Made by a program: the position numbers and the translations under genes. Below are positions 11,113 to 22,992 of a stretch of DNA of 64,000 nucleotides, one piece after another (the first letter of the stretch is position 1; each line of letters starts with the position of its first letter). Source of the DNA: Cercis canadensis (Eukaryota; Streptophyta; Magnoliopsida; Fabales; Fabaceae); contig QAOA01008791.1 of assembly GCA_003255065.1 (NCBI GenBank), positions 93,146 through 157,145 on the forward strand. Direction: 5' to 3'. Below the pieces are notes generated by a model that saw only the letters and a program-made list of their open reading frames with translations, searched no databases and was not told the origin of the DNA.

Positions 11113-11761
11113 CATAATTGAGTTCTACACTGCAGTCATCGTTTGACTTAAAGACTTAAAGACTTTAAAGACTGCCAATTGTTTTGGTTGACTACGTCAT
11201 CATTTTCCTTTTCCATTGCAGAAAGAATGTAACATCACCAATATATAAAGCAGTTTCCTGGAATTTTCGCAAAGATTTCAATGTCAATAGTCTCCAAAAT
11301 TTTGCTCTTGTGTAGACTAGTAATAGGGTCATAGTCATATATAGTTAATCTTTCACAAAGATTTTACAATGAATGAGAGAGAGAATTTGCAATGTAGAAC
11401 TCAATGTGATTACCTTTGATATAGGATATGAAATCTTCAACCTTTTGGTTTTCTCGAAGTGTGCAAACTATCTTTAACTTGGTTTGGTTTAAATATGGAG
11501 TATTTTTGTACCAAAAAAAAATTGGAGTATTTCCCACAAAACTCCACTCACACATAAATAAGTTTGAGATAGAGTATAAATTTTCGGCAAGTACAATTGT
11601 TGCAACTTAATATAGTTGTCAGTGACAACATCACTTGTCACTTAAGATATTCATTTGCATCAACAGTATAACTTCTTGTGATGTTAGTTATTATATCATT
11701 GAAACTACTATATAGTGATGATAATTATTGTTAATGAAAATAACATATAGTGGAAAGTATT
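11113..11761. other. Gene-free stretch
   Basis: This is the promoter side of the pseudokinase gene followed by AT-rich DNA. No gene or bounded repeat is recognised. Confidence 0.45.
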
Positions 11762-12395
11762 GGCTCATTGACTTGAATATTACAATTTGGCAACAAATTT
11801 ACATATTTATCACATTTTCTAACTTAATTACTTAAATATTACAATTTTTAANATCACATTTTCTTACTTAATTACTTAAATATTACAATTTTTAAAAAAT
11901 TTAAAACTAAAAATTAAAAGAACTTCAGCGATGTGGGGCTCACTAAATGCTCTAGTTGTCAACTGGCGTGTCCCTGCTAGACATGCCGACTAGCAGCTGG
12001 CGTGTCCAACAGCGTGTTGGGTATACCAGTATGCAAAGAAAAATGGTTAAAAGGGAATGAAAATGTGAAAGAAGGATTAGGATTTAGGAGGGAAAGAAAT
12101 ATTTTTTCCTACACTCTTCGCTTTAATCAAAGTTAGAAAAGACAAACCCATAACAAAAACACTTTTATAAATGTTAGTTGGCGTGTCAAGAGGGGACACG
12201 CCAGCTACCAATCGGCATGTTCGGTGGAGACACGTCAGCTGTCAATTGACCCGTTCTGTAGGCCTCACATGATCGAAGTTCTTTTAGTTTTTAGTTTTAA
12301 ATTTTTTTAAAATGGTAATATTTAGGTAATAGAGTTAGAAAGTATAATAGATGTACAAATTTATTATCAAATTATAATATTCAGGTCAATAAACC
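11762..12395. mobile_element. GACACGCC-core inverted-repeat element, copy A
   Basis: The arms are inverted: GGCTCATTGACTTGAATATT on the left, and the inverse GGTTTATTGACCTGAATATT on the right. They enclose a GC-rich core (about 11935-12260) with repeated GGCGTGTC / GACACGCC and CATGCC motifs. Flanking AAAGTAT sequences are present but not perfectly placed, so the TSD is eroded. The N at 11852 splits a 43 bp direct duplication (11809-11851 and 11853-11895). Related copies are at 12625, 14796, 50678, 54682 and 62458. Confidence 0.7.
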
Positions 12396-12624
12396 AAAAA
12401 GTATCATATAATTTTTTTTAATATTAGATAAATAGAGTTAACTTCTTGTGAAGGTTCTAGTGATGCTCACATGTCCAACCACAAAGATGGCCTCGTCATG
12501 GTGGGTCGCCTATAAGTAAACCAAGATGGGTTGGAAGATCTGACCTGTCAGTTGAGCTTGAGCCCATCTGGTAAAGATGGATCCTTCTTAATCCCTTCCC
12601 GTTGTTTGTTTTCTTTGTTTTTGG
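12396..12624. other. Spacer between two related elements
   Basis: No gene is visible. It includes an ACCAAGATGG...TTGG segment that resembles one in the centre of the element at 50678-51462, so it may be transposon-derived. Confidence 0.3.
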
Positions 12625-13056
12625 GGCTCTTTGAGCCCAATATTATAATTTATAAAATTATTTATTTAAATATTATATTTTAAAAAAATAAAAAATAAAA
12701 ACAAAATGTGACAATGAAAGGTCCACTAAACACGTTATATAAGATGTTATGTGTCTTTATTAGATGCACTTTGTAGGATATGGTATGTCCACGTGGTCAC
12801 ACGCAGCAATAAGAAAAAGAGGTAAGAAGATACTCTTAGGAATAAAGAGAAGATAAAAGAATGGTCATGATGTAGGTTTAATAGAGATATACTAGAATAG
12901 AAATGACATGTTCTCATCTTATGCAACGTGTTCTCACTAAATGTGTCACATGAGATTCGACGTATTTAATAAAATCTATACCATTAGATTTTTTTTTTAA
13001 ATTCAATATATAAAAATAAATAAATTTATGAATTATAATATTAGAGTCATAAAACC
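12625..13056. mobile_element. GACACGCC-core family, diverged copy B
   Basis: The left end GGCTCTTTGAGCCCAATATT and the right end (inverse GGTTTTATGACTCTAATATT) match the family arms. The core has CACGTGG, CACACGC and CACGTGT-like motifs but is worn. No target duplication was found, so the limits are approximate. Confidence 0.45.
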
Positions 13057-13642
13057 GTAATATGAACCTTTAAAAAAACGCGTTTTCCTTTTGAATGGAG
13101 CCTCACATGTGGATTACCCCTTTAGGATGATGAAACAAAATGTATGGAATTGAGTTCCATCTAGAATTTGAATTATTATATGACAGGTTGAAAGCAGAGA
13201 GCAATGTAAGATCAGCCATGCTTGCTGGATTGGCACATGATAACCTATTTCTTGGCATTTGATTTTTCATTTTGCAAATGTTGGAAGGAATCGAACCGCG
13301 AGTTGGTTTCCCGACAAATTCAATTCTCTCAATTCGACCTCTTCAAATAAAATGAATATTAGGTGAGATTTAAATTTAAATTTTATTATATATTAATTAT
13401 TAATTAGTAATTATTTAAAATTTTATATAATTAATGGTTATTTGATACTCTTTTATTGTCAATAAATAACTATAAAAAACAAGAAGACTATTTGTCATAT
13501 GTGTGATGATTGTCAAACTACTTAAAGGAAATAACCTATTTCATAAATTCATATTTTGAAATTAATAAGAATAAAATAACGCTACTCCCTTCTCTTTTAA
13601 AAAGGAGACAACATAACAATCATCTATATGATAATTGTTATT
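13057..13642. other. Gene-free stretch
   Basis: AT-rich DNA. A GGTTCGATTCC (tRNA/SINE B-box-like) string lies on the minus strand at about 13291-13301, but the surrounding bases cannot fold as a tRNA. Confidence 0.4.
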
Positions 13643-13643
13643 A

Positions 13644-14058
13644 GGGAAAAGTGTTAAAAATTTTCTTGAACTATGTTTTTGTTGTACTTTATTCTCATGT
13701 TTCAAAAACGTAAGAAAAATCTCATTAAACTTTTAAAATGTGCACTTTATTCTCCGACCCTGACGTCCGTCTATTAATGTGCATATGATGTGATTAATTT
13801 GGGCTATAGTGCAATTTTATAAAGGTATAAATGAAAATAAATTTATAAAAATTGGGATCAAAAAATAATATTTAAATAATTTTGAGGTCAAATTATAATA
13901 TTCAAATTCCTTCTTTCGTTTATTAATGGACAGACGTCAAGATCGTAGGGGTAAAGTGCACATTTTAAAAATTTAAAGAGGTATTTCTTACATTTTTGAA
14001 GCATTTAGAATAAAGTATAACAAAATTATAGTTCATCAAAATTTGTAAGACTTTCCTC
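13644..14058. mobile_element. Inverted-repeat MITE (AGGGAAAAG ends)
   Basis: The left arm (AGGGAAAAGTGTTAAAAATT...) and right arm (inverse AGAGGAAAGTCTTACAAATT) are complementary for well over 100 bp. Shared inner strings include AAAATGTGCACTTTA and TAATGGACAGACGTC. GTTATT flanks both sides as a possible TSD. A half copy lies at about 53590-53826. Confidence 0.6.
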
Positions 14059-14465
14059 TGGTTATTATGTACTGAGAGAAAATAAAATAGAATATAAGTC
14101 TAGAATTATTTTAAAATATTTTATTTGAGTTATTTTATAATAATTTTATCCATTTTTAACTTTGGCTATTTAAAAAATGGCGCGTTGAAAAGTGAAAAAC
14201 TGAAGAGAGTAGGAGTCATATACCAAAAAATAAAAAAGAGTAAAGTCTGTGTACCCAGTCTACCAGAAAACTCTGAACGAGGCTTCACTTTGCAGTACTG
14301 ATTTGACACCGCTTGAGTCTTGCTCTAACACTCGGTTGAGTGTGTGATATGTTAAGTTGTTTACATCATGTCATATGGTAGAAGCAAGTTCAAGCAACGC
14401 CTTAGATGCGGTGAGTGCTGTCCCACCCTCTTTGAGTGACAATTTATGGGATTTATTGGATTATT
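14059..14465. other. Gene-free stretch
   Basis: Low-complexity AT-rich DNA followed by about 200 bp of more balanced sequence (14240-14450). I recognise no coding frame in it. Confidence 0.4.
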
Positions 14466-14690
14466 GGTATTGTTAGGAACATCTCAAAATATAAAACTAT
14501 TAAATATATATTAGAATATATAATTTTTTATAAAATATTAAAATAATATAATATCAAAAAATATTTGTTTTTAACACTTTTTTTATATTATATTTTTAAA
14601 AAAAATTATATATCTTTTAATTTATATTAAATGACTCAATTTTTTAAAATTTTTAAAACAATACTAAAATTATTAGGTGTGTCACACTCC
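14466..14690. mobile_element. AT-rich inverted-repeat MITE, ATGTTATTAC family
   Basis: The left (TTATTGGTATTGTTAGGAAC) and right (inverse TAATTTTAGTATTGTTTTAA) ends are imperfect inverses, with a shared TTAAATATA/ATTTAATATA segment. It resembles the better copies at 21174-21433 and about 22014-22290, so it is an older family member. Confidence 0.4.
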
Positions 14691-14795
14691 AATCCATCTA
14701 GCTAGGTGAATGTAGCATTAGAGGGAGTAGCTTGGTGGTTCCCTATATATTGTATAGTTGCCATGTCTTTTTTTTTTTTTTTTATTTGTGTTTCT

Positions 14796-16194
14796 CACAC
14801 TTTGACCCAAATATTATAATTTAGAAACAAATTTAGTTTAAAACTTATTTACTTAGATATTGTAATTTTAAAAAATTAAAAAATAGAATCTGGTGTTATG
14901 AAATCCACCGAACGCGCCAAAAGCCACCCAGCATGTCCACCCTTGTCTCAGTGTGTGTCAGCCCTTTACATGTGTCAATTGACAAAGCTGACCTGTCAGC
15001 TGGAAGTAGATGGGACAGGGGAACACGCCGGTTCCCCTATGGCGTGTCCGTATTGGACGCTCTAAAGGCCCAATGGCATGTTCTTCTTGTGCCCACTATA
15101 AGTCATTTTATTGGATTAAATACCACATCAATTTTTATTGTTAGGACCACAAAATTCTACATTATTGACTGAACAGAGAGATCATATATCAATGAAAATA
15201 TGTAATAGAGGAGTAAGTAATTTAGTGATATTTTTGTGAAGCATTTTTAATCTACATAATCATTTGTTTTTGTAACATGTTAGTAATTTTTTTGAGTATA
15301 TAATTGTAAGTGTTTTTTGGTAATAATTAGAACATGTTGATATAGTAGTGCGCCCCCGAAGCTATGAAAGAATACGTATACCTAACGATTGACTTATGAA
15401 ATACATTAAAATAACAAGTTTTGGTGGGTTTGCTGAGATGGAAACTCCTAAAATAGATATTTCATTAATATATGCACTGATTGAACAGTGAAAGCTAGAG
15501 ATACATATATTTTACATACTTGGCGGTGAGTGCATTATCACCCTCCAAGATGATATCAGAAAAATAAAAACAATTATCGAATTTATGCAATAATTAAATA
15601 TTAACTCACCTTATAAAGTTTCAAGATATAAAAATTCGACAAAACCTCTCTCTACTAATGAAAATTTCTCTTCTTCGAATAATGAGCTCCTCTTAATAAA
15701 AATTTATCTTCTGCAAATAATGAGCTCCTCTTTGCAATGTGTATTTATATGACTCGGACACGCCATTACCCAAAAGCATTACGCAGTTTGCTCAAACATC
15801 TTTTTAGAGATTCTCTAAATTGTCTAAACATGCCAACAAATAAAAGTTGAGCGACCTCATGCCATTTGGCATGTGCAGTGAGGACATGCTAAATGGCCAA
15901 AGGCGTGTCCTCACTGGACATGCCATTTGGCACTTGGCGGGTCCCACTATCAAATCTATCAGCTTGTCATGCATGAAAAGCATGCATGGAAACGACAAGA
16001 GGGGACACGTAATTGGTCACATGGAGTGTCCACACTGGACATGCCGCGTGACCTTTGGCATGTATGGTGGACCCTGGAACGCTAATTAATTCTATTTTTT
16101 ATTTTTAAAAACTACAATATCTAAGTAAATAAGTTCTAAACTATAATACATACGTAAATTTATTCTCAAACTACAATATTTGAGTCAAAAAGCC
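14796..16194. mobile_element. GACACGCC-core family, long copy C
   Basis: The left arm (TTTGACCCAAATATTATAAT) and right arm (inverse GGCTTTTTGACTCAAATATT) flank two GC-rich cores (about 14905-15085 and 15758-16075). Each core has several ACACGCC, GGCGTGTCC and ACATGCC motifs. Flanks TGTGTTTCT (14787-14795) and TGTGTTCCT (16195-16203) form a 9 bp target duplication with one mismatch. The AT-rich middle (about 15100-15740) may be a later insertion. There is no transposase. Confidence 0.65.
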
Positions 16195-16203
16195 TGTGTT
16201 CCT

Positions 16204-17616
16204 ATGTCTTTTTTACTATGAGACTATTTTACACTTGTCTAAGATATATATTTTGTCTTATTTTTTAAATTTAATTTAATTTTATATTGTATCATATTGA
16301 TATAGATAATATAATTTCAATTTTATTATGCTTACTTAGAATTTTTTAGTATAATTTAAATATTAATTTTATAAAAATTAAATTATATTAACTATACTAA
16401 TATAATATAATGTAAAAAAAGAATGAGACAAGATTTAATATAGCATAAGAAAGTCTTCTCTCTTTTTTTACACGGAAACGTGTAAGAACGAACTTACCAC
16501 AGTATTGGTTGAAAAAAAAAAAGTCATTATAAGCTTTTCAAAATGTCATTAATCTTTTAATTGAGGTTTTAAGTTTTAACCATCTAATAGTTCATAGTAA
16601 GCTCCTCTCATTCTCTCCAATCAAACGTTTTTGGCATGAATAATTAACCATCAAGTCATTTGGCATGAAAATATAACTAAAGTAGCTAGTGCATCAAAAC
16701 AAATATGAAAAATCCTAATCTGAACAGAGACTTACTTAAGAGACTGAAGATTAGAGAACAATTGACTATGAATTTTGTATATGGGATTCAACATTTTGTA
16801 GGATCCACATATTCATGGTTATTCCAGAAAGACACATGACTATGTAAACAAAATTCTTGTTTTCTTATACGCTGTCTTCAAAAAAACTAGTAAAAATCAA
16901 TAGATCAAGTAGCATATCTGATTCTCTGGTATGATAAGTTTTCGGTTTTTTTTCTGTTGAGCAGCAAAAGTAAGGAGTCAAGGGGAAGAGAGTCATTACC
17001 AGCTCAATGGAATTATGGAACAAAAGCCAGCAAAATAATAAACCAAGAAATGCTAAGCTGTAGGGAAAGAAATAAAATAATAAGGGATTTGCTAAGCTAT
17101 ATCCCTAGTGGGACAACTAAATAATTTTGGTGTTGTTACGAATATTTTGAAAAATTTGATCACTTAGTATATGACAGAACACACAATTTCTTATAAAATG
17201 CATAAACGACATAATATAAGAATGTGTCAAATTCTACTTTTCTTAAAAAAAAGTTTGAATTTTTTTTTGTGTGTTTTCCTATGACAAAATGACCATAATA
17301 ATACACGGAGAAAAAAAAAACTATTTATATGGGTTACTGTTAAAAGTATTTATTATAACGAGTCTCTTTCGAATATACACTACCGAATAAAATGAGACAC
17401 GCTACTTTAGATGTAGCATTTTCTTTCAAGATCCACCATATCAAAGTAGTGGATCCCAATCAACAAAAGACTGCGGTGCATGAGAAATAAATGGACTAGC
17501 TTGTTTATGATACAGCAAGTCTCTTAAGGACACGCTGGATCACTTGGGAAAGAGAAAGAGAAGGACACACAGTGGATCACTTGAGAAAGAGAAAGAGAAA
17601 GAGAAAGAGAAAGAGT
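16204..17616. other. Gene-free stretch with a half MITE and a microsatellite
   Basis: About 17115-17225 resembles one arm of the ATGTTATTAC MITE family (AATAATTTTGGTGTTGTTAC). A GAAAGA-type microsatellite fills about 17550-17615, with a related GATCACTTGRGAAAGAG segment repeated before it. No gene is recognised. Confidence 0.5.
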
Positions 17617-17752
17617 AGGTTACTTCCCAATCAATAACAAACTCAACATAAGAGCAAATATTGAATTCCCATTCCATTGAACATAGGTTACTTCCCAATC
17701 AATAACAAACTCAACATAAGAGCAAATATTGAATTCCCATTCCATTGAACAT
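17617..17752. repeat. Tandem duplication, 68 bp x 2
   Basis: The unit AGGTTACTTCCCAATCAATA... at 17617-17684 is repeated exactly at 17685-17752 with no N between. This could be a recent slippage duplication. Confidence 0.85.
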
Positions 17753-18555
17753 GACATGCAAGAATACCCATATCAACCAAGAAAGAACCTCCTGAATCTT
17801 TGCCTAACAGAGAGTACAGATTCCTCTTTGGTTCAGGAAATTAACTGTAAAAGAAGACTGCATAACACTCTGAGTGACCAAAGCAAGAAGCACACAGCTT
17901 CAGTTTCCAACCCATTTTACAATTCAAACACTTTGATCCAAATCTTTGACAGCTATGAATGTTAACACTAAAAAAAACCCAGAAAATAATCTTTCACTGA
18001 CATAAAACTATGAAATATATCCAAGAAGGTGAACAGGGAGGGTGGAAAGGAATGCTGAGTACGAGAAGAAAATGGAGAAAGAAGGCATATTTTCAATTTT
18101 TTCCATTGAAAAGAGCAGAATTACCAATAAAGCATTGAATAGTTACCTCTGTAACCATGGCGTCTCTACCCTCTACTCTGAAGTTGTTGGTAATGATGAT
18201 CACAAATAATACAGGGGAGAGCAGAAGAAAATTGTTTTGGAGAAACCAATGAAGAATTTACGTGTCTCCTAACTGGTATTCTTTTTTACATTAGTCATTT
18301 AATGGTAGGGTCCCACCTAAATGTGGAGCCTTAAACATCACCTGACCTGGTATAAACTCAAATAACATTTTTTTTAAAAGAAAATTTAACTAAAATGAAA
18401 GGAAATAAAAAAAAAAAAGTAAATGCTATTCTCCTGTTTCTCTCTCTCCTTCTCTTTCTCTCTTCGTTGACTTCTTCTCTCTCTCTTTCTCAAGTGATCT
18501 AGCGTGTCCATCGATCCAATATGTCCTTAAGAGACTCGTTTAATCGATCCAATGT
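17753..18555. other. Gene-free stretch
   Basis: No protein is recognised. CT-rich runs lie at about 18435-18495. A minus-strand ATG followed by a possible donor (ATGGTTACAGAG|GTAACT, about 18147-18158) is the only gene-like hint, and I could not find a matching second exon. Confidence 0.35.
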
Positions 18556-18559
18556 GTCT

Positions 18560-19630
18560 TTATGGTGGTGTTTGGTACCAGGAAAATTTTAAGATTCCTG
18601 GGAAAATGAGGTGAAAATAAAAGTTTCCCATGTTTGGTGTAAGAAATGAAAAATTATTCCCGGGAATAGAGGATACCCGAGAATGAAATTTGTATACAAA
18701 ATGTGACTAAAACTTACCCACCTCTTCAGGTGGGAATCTAACTTTTCTGGGAATGGAGGTCGCAGCACTCAGCGCTAGGGTCGCAGCGCCCAGCGCCATT
18801 CCTCCACATCGTTGCCCTTCCCGCATTGCTTCTTTTTCGGCCAAATCTGAATTTCGTTTTGCTTCTCCCGGTCGTCGAGCTTGATCGACTCGACTTTTTT
18901 CCCTGCCCTCCGACCTCTCACTTCGTTTCGTTCTTCTTCTGTATTGTCGCTTGAATGAAGACACCCGATCGGCCTGACTTTCCCAAATGCCCACCGCCGG
19001 CCCTTCTCCTTTTTTTCGCATTGTTTCAATTGTCGTGGTCACGCATGGGCGTTGTGTTGTGGGTCAATTCCGCGGGGCGCAGGGGGGGGGCGAAGAGAGA
19101 CCAGAAAAAGGGGGGCTGTTCAGCTGTGCAGTTATGTGGGGTGCTCTTGTGTCTAATGGGTGCTACGAGAATCACACATAGAGTGCAAGGGATAGTGTCA
19201 ATTGCTTCTTCGTTTTTCGAGCATGAGCGCTGTTCAACTGATTCTGATTCCTCCAATATCTACATATCAGTAACCACACAACAACCTTCTTCGTTTCAAA
19301 CCAAGCAAGCTTTGGGTAAGTTAGTTTCAGTTACTTCTCTGCCATAGATTTTAATGGATTAATGCCTAGAGAGAAAGCTTGTTGTAAATCTGTATATTAT
19401 TTGACTTTGTTCAAGTCTTGTAGTTTTAAATCTGTGCCAACTACGGTGCGGGGCAAGGGCAGTGGCAGAGAGAGAGAAGGAGAGGGAGAGAGAGAGAGAG
19501 AGAGGGGAGGATATTATTCCCAGGAAAATTAAGTGATAACCAAACATAGGAATATCACATTTCTTAGTAATCTCATTCTTGGGAATCTTATTCCTAGGAA
19601 AGTAAGGATTTCCAGGCAAGTANTACAAAA
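18560..19630. mobile_element. Harbinger-like element with GC-rich core (tentative)
   Basis: The left end GGTGTTTGGTACCAGGAAAA and the right-hand CCAAACATAGGAATATCA plus CTTGGGAATCTTATTCC are the kind of near-terminal sequence seen in plant PIF/Harbinger MITEs, with repeated TTCCYGGGAA strings. The right terminus is unclear and an N lies at 19623. The core (about 18740-19340) is much more GC-rich than its surroundings and open in several frames, but shows no known protein. A (GA)n run lies at about 19468-19503. A captured gene fragment is possible. Confidence 0.4.
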
Positions 19631-20570
19631 ATAAACGAATTAGTCTACACTCCTAGCACCATTCAAAAACTAATTGTGATGTTAACCTGTCAAACACGTG
19701 GCATCCACATTTTTGCCACATGGCATTTACGTGGCAAATAATTTTTGTTTTATTCACGCTCTCTGTTAAGAGATTGTTAATATTGCAATTAATCCTTAAT
19801 TAAGGCCTAAGTAAAAGTTTAGGAGCTTTTTTTTATTAAAAAAAAGCTAACTATTGTAGCATTTTCTTCTTTCTCCGACGGGTCAACCCACGACCTGAAC
19901 GGGTTGTAGCCATGGAAGCTAGAGAAGATTTCATGCGCACCAGACAGAGAGAGAGAGAAGAAGAAGAAGAAGGGGCCATTGAAGATTCGACATGTACCGA
20001 AGATTTGATGAAGCTTCAATTTGTACCCAAGCTAGATGAAGCTTCTGAGAGATTGAAATTGTTCGGCTGAAGAGAACAAGGGGGTCGTACCAAGTATCTC
20101 AATCTCGGTCTCTCACTCTTTGGTCTTGCTTTCTCTCTATCTTCCTTGTTTGCACTCTTCTCTCTCTATACAACCTCTCACAATTCCTCCCTCTCTCGGC
20201 CTTCCCCTTTCAAAGGCCTATGTCTCCCTTTCGCACACCCTATCTGCTCTCCGTCTCATTCGCTTCTCACTGCACCTCCCTGAAGCACCCTACCAAGAAC
20301 CTAAGACTTGCCATCAAACACCTGACTCATCAAGTTCAACATAGCTACTCTTCCTAACTTGTCAACTCGTTCAAATAGAGAACCCCCTTGGAAAATGTTA
20401 CCTAGAACGTGCTTTAGAGAGAGAGGGGCATGGAAGGAGGAAAGAGAGAGTGTGAATAAAAAAAAATTTCACTTCGCCATGTCAGTGCCACGTGACTATC
20501 ACGTCAGCACCATCAATAACTTTTTAACAAGAATCAGTTAGTTCATTTCGTAAAACTTAATTTAAAATTT
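19631..20570. other. Gene-free stretch with a leader-like segment
   Basis: A short plus-strand frame at 19911-20069 (53 codons, with an acidic EEEEEE run) and a CT-rich tract (20080-20260) look like pieces of a gene start. Nothing is recognisable as a protein. ACGTGGCA/CCACGTG-type strings occur near both edges (about 19690-19735 and 20480-20505), which might mark a further inverted-repeat element. Confidence 0.3.
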
Positions 20571-21118
20571 AGCTTAATTGTAATTTTGATTCTCCTATTT
20601 TAATCACTTAACGTTTTAGTCCCCTTCTTTAAAAATAAACTATTGAGTCCCTTTATATTCATAAAATGTACAAGTTTAGTCCATTTATCTTTAAGTCAAA
20701 ATTCTTAGGTTTATTTCAAGGTGTAAAGTTCTCTGATTCATAATCTCACTGTTCAGATTGAAGAGCTACATCTTGTGAACCTTCTCACTAAATTTGAGTT
20801 CGATCTAACGGTGAAACTCAGTCCAAAATACTAAAATCATAAGTTTTCATCTAACAAAAAATTTAGACTTATTCACCGTTAGATCGAGCTAAAATTTAAT
20901 GAAAAGATTCACAAGACGTAGCTTTTCAATATGAACGATGGGATTATGAATCAAGGAACTTTACACCTTAAAATAAACCTAAGAATTTTGACTTAAAGAT
21001 AAATGGACTAAATTTGTACATTTTATGAATATAGAGGGACTCAATAGTTCATTTTTAAAGAAGGGGGACCAAAACGTTCAAGTGGTTAAAATAGAGAGAC
21101 CAAAATTACAATTAAGCC
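20571..21118. mobile_element. Palindromic MITE, GGCTTAATTG family, copy 2
   Basis: This 548 bp copy has the same long inverted-repeat structure as copies at 4682 and 49030. Its first base is changed (AGCTT instead of GGCTT). The exact 9 bp target duplication TTAAAATTT lies at 20562-20570 and 21119-21127, which supports a Mutator-like mover. Confidence 0.88.
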
Positions 21119-21173
21119 TTAAAATTTATCCTACTTTTTTATGTTACCTTTACTTACATATAAGATTTAGTGA

Positions 21174-21433
21174 GAGTTATAATATAATTTTGATGTTATT
21201 ACAAAAATTTTAAAAAATTAAATTATTTAGTATGTGTTAAAATACATAGTTATTTATAAAATATAAAAATGATATAATTTTATTTTTTAGGTAAGTATAA
21301 GTTTTTTGACTGATATGGTTTTCTATATCGCATCGTTTTTGTATTTTATAAAAAATTGTATGTCTTAGCACATATTCGTTAACTTAATTTTTTGAGATTT
21401 TTGTAATGACATTAAAATTACACTATAATTCTC
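21174..21433. mobile_element. AT-rich inverted-repeat MITE, ATGTTATTAC family
   Basis: The left arm (ATAATTTTGATGTTATTAC...TTAGTATGTGTTA) and right arm (inverse GTAATTTTAATGTCATTAC) pair over about 75 bp. It sits just downstream of palindromic copy 2. Related copies are at 14466-14690 and about 22014-22290, with a half copy near 17115. Confidence 0.6.
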
Positions 21434-22013
21434 GTGGTTGAGACTTGAGAGTAGTATGAGGGAGTAAAATAAGATGAAAATAGCTTAATAAGCACCAATT
21501 TAAAAATTAAGTAAATTAAAAACTAAATCCATTTCAACAATCCCAATCAACAATGGGAAGAAATGGAAAACATAAAAATATTACACTGATTTGAATTTTT
21601 TTAATCCTTTATTCTCACAACCAATAAGAAACCAGGCATGAATGACACAAGCTATGACCCACATAGATACTAAAAGTGGGCCCCCAGTTTCAGACTCCGT
21701 AGACATTCACTTAATTGCGAATAGGTATCTTTCCTTGCTCCTCGCTTTGCGTAGTTTCGTACTCATACTCAATAGCATATGGTTTTTTCACTTTTTGAGT
21801 TTCAATCAATTTCCCAGCATCTGGGTTATCGAAGGGGATTCACTTTGTCTAATTAATATCATCTCATAAAGCAATATATCGGGAGATTTTGACTTGGGAT
21901 ATTCGGTAGGAAGAGCTTAAACTGAATGTGTCAATTTTGGTGGATAGTATCCTACCGCCGTTTAAGAGAGGATAATTAGTTAATTACCCACATTCAATTG
22001 GGTGAATTCGGAT
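21434..22013. other. Gene-free stretch
   Basis: AT-rich DNA. An open frame at 21642-21869 is ordinary in codon content and matches nothing I recognise. Confidence 0.4.
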
Positions 22014-22290
22014 ATAATTTATTAAATAATTTTGATGTTATTATAAAAAAAATTTTAAAAATAAATTATTTAATATGTGTTAAAATAATTAACTCTTTAT
22101 AAAATTAAAAAGTATGCTACAAAAAAAATGCCAAAAAACATATTTAAAATTTATCAAAATTCTGTTAATTTTATTTGATTGTATTGAACTCAAATTTTAT
22201 TAATTATTTTAGTTTTTCAATGATACTTAATGATTTAATTTTTTAAAATTTTTATAATGACATCAAAATCATATTATAAGTCTCACTGTA
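22014..22290. mobile_element. AT-rich inverted-repeat MITE, ATGTTATTAC family
   Basis: The left arm (AATAATTTTGATGTTATTAT) and right arm (inverse ATGATTTTGATGTCATTATA) are inverses separated by an AT-rich middle. This is a longer, diverged relative of the 21174 copy. Confidence 0.55.
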
Positions 22291-22992
22291 ACTCACTCAA
22301 AAAAAGTAGGAGTAGCTTATATTCATAACAACATTTAAATTTTACTTAGCCTATTGAAAATTTAAATTGTACTTCCTATAGACACACATAAATAGTTGGG
22401 TCATTCTATTTTACCTAAAATATATTCATGTAATGTTAATTGATTATAATTATTTTGAATTATACCGTATTATGCTAGCATATTTAATATAATTTAAGTT
22501 TCATTAGATCCACACTTTTTTTTTTTTTCAACAAGGCTCAAGTGCTAAATCACCTAATCCACCTAATATGGGTAAGAACCACACTTCAAGAAGGAGATTG
22601 CCGAATTGAGTGCGGATAAGAAAGAAGAGTACATGGATAAGAGAGTGTAGTAGATGACGAGAATAAGACTCTTGACATCAACACTATGGTTCTTATAACT
22701 AGAGGTGCTGCTAAACTCACAGGTCATTGGCTAATGGTTTCGTTTACCTTTTCGCCTCCTATGGATAGTCTGCGACCTTTCCTCGTTGGGTTATATGGGT
22801 GCACTTGTAAAGGAGAGAAGTCCAAGAGACATGGAAAGGAAGGAGAGGGAGAAGAAAGGCAGAATTGCAAAGGTGGGAGAGGGGAGGCAGAATTCGATAC
22901 ATGGAAAACAAAAAATCTTTACCATCCATTTAATTTAATATATTATACATGTCATATATATAAAATATTACCAACAAGCATGTAGATCACAT

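Noticed and set aside
13285..13310. GGTTCGATTCC-like tRNA B box on the minus strand
   Set aside because: Adjacent bases cannot form a T-arm stem, and no anticodon or acceptor arm is found, so no tRNA gene is called.
18707..19347. Overlapping 76-130 codon ORFs on both strands
   Set aside because: They are open because the segment is GC-rich; none resembles a known protein, so they are kept only as part of a possible captured segment.
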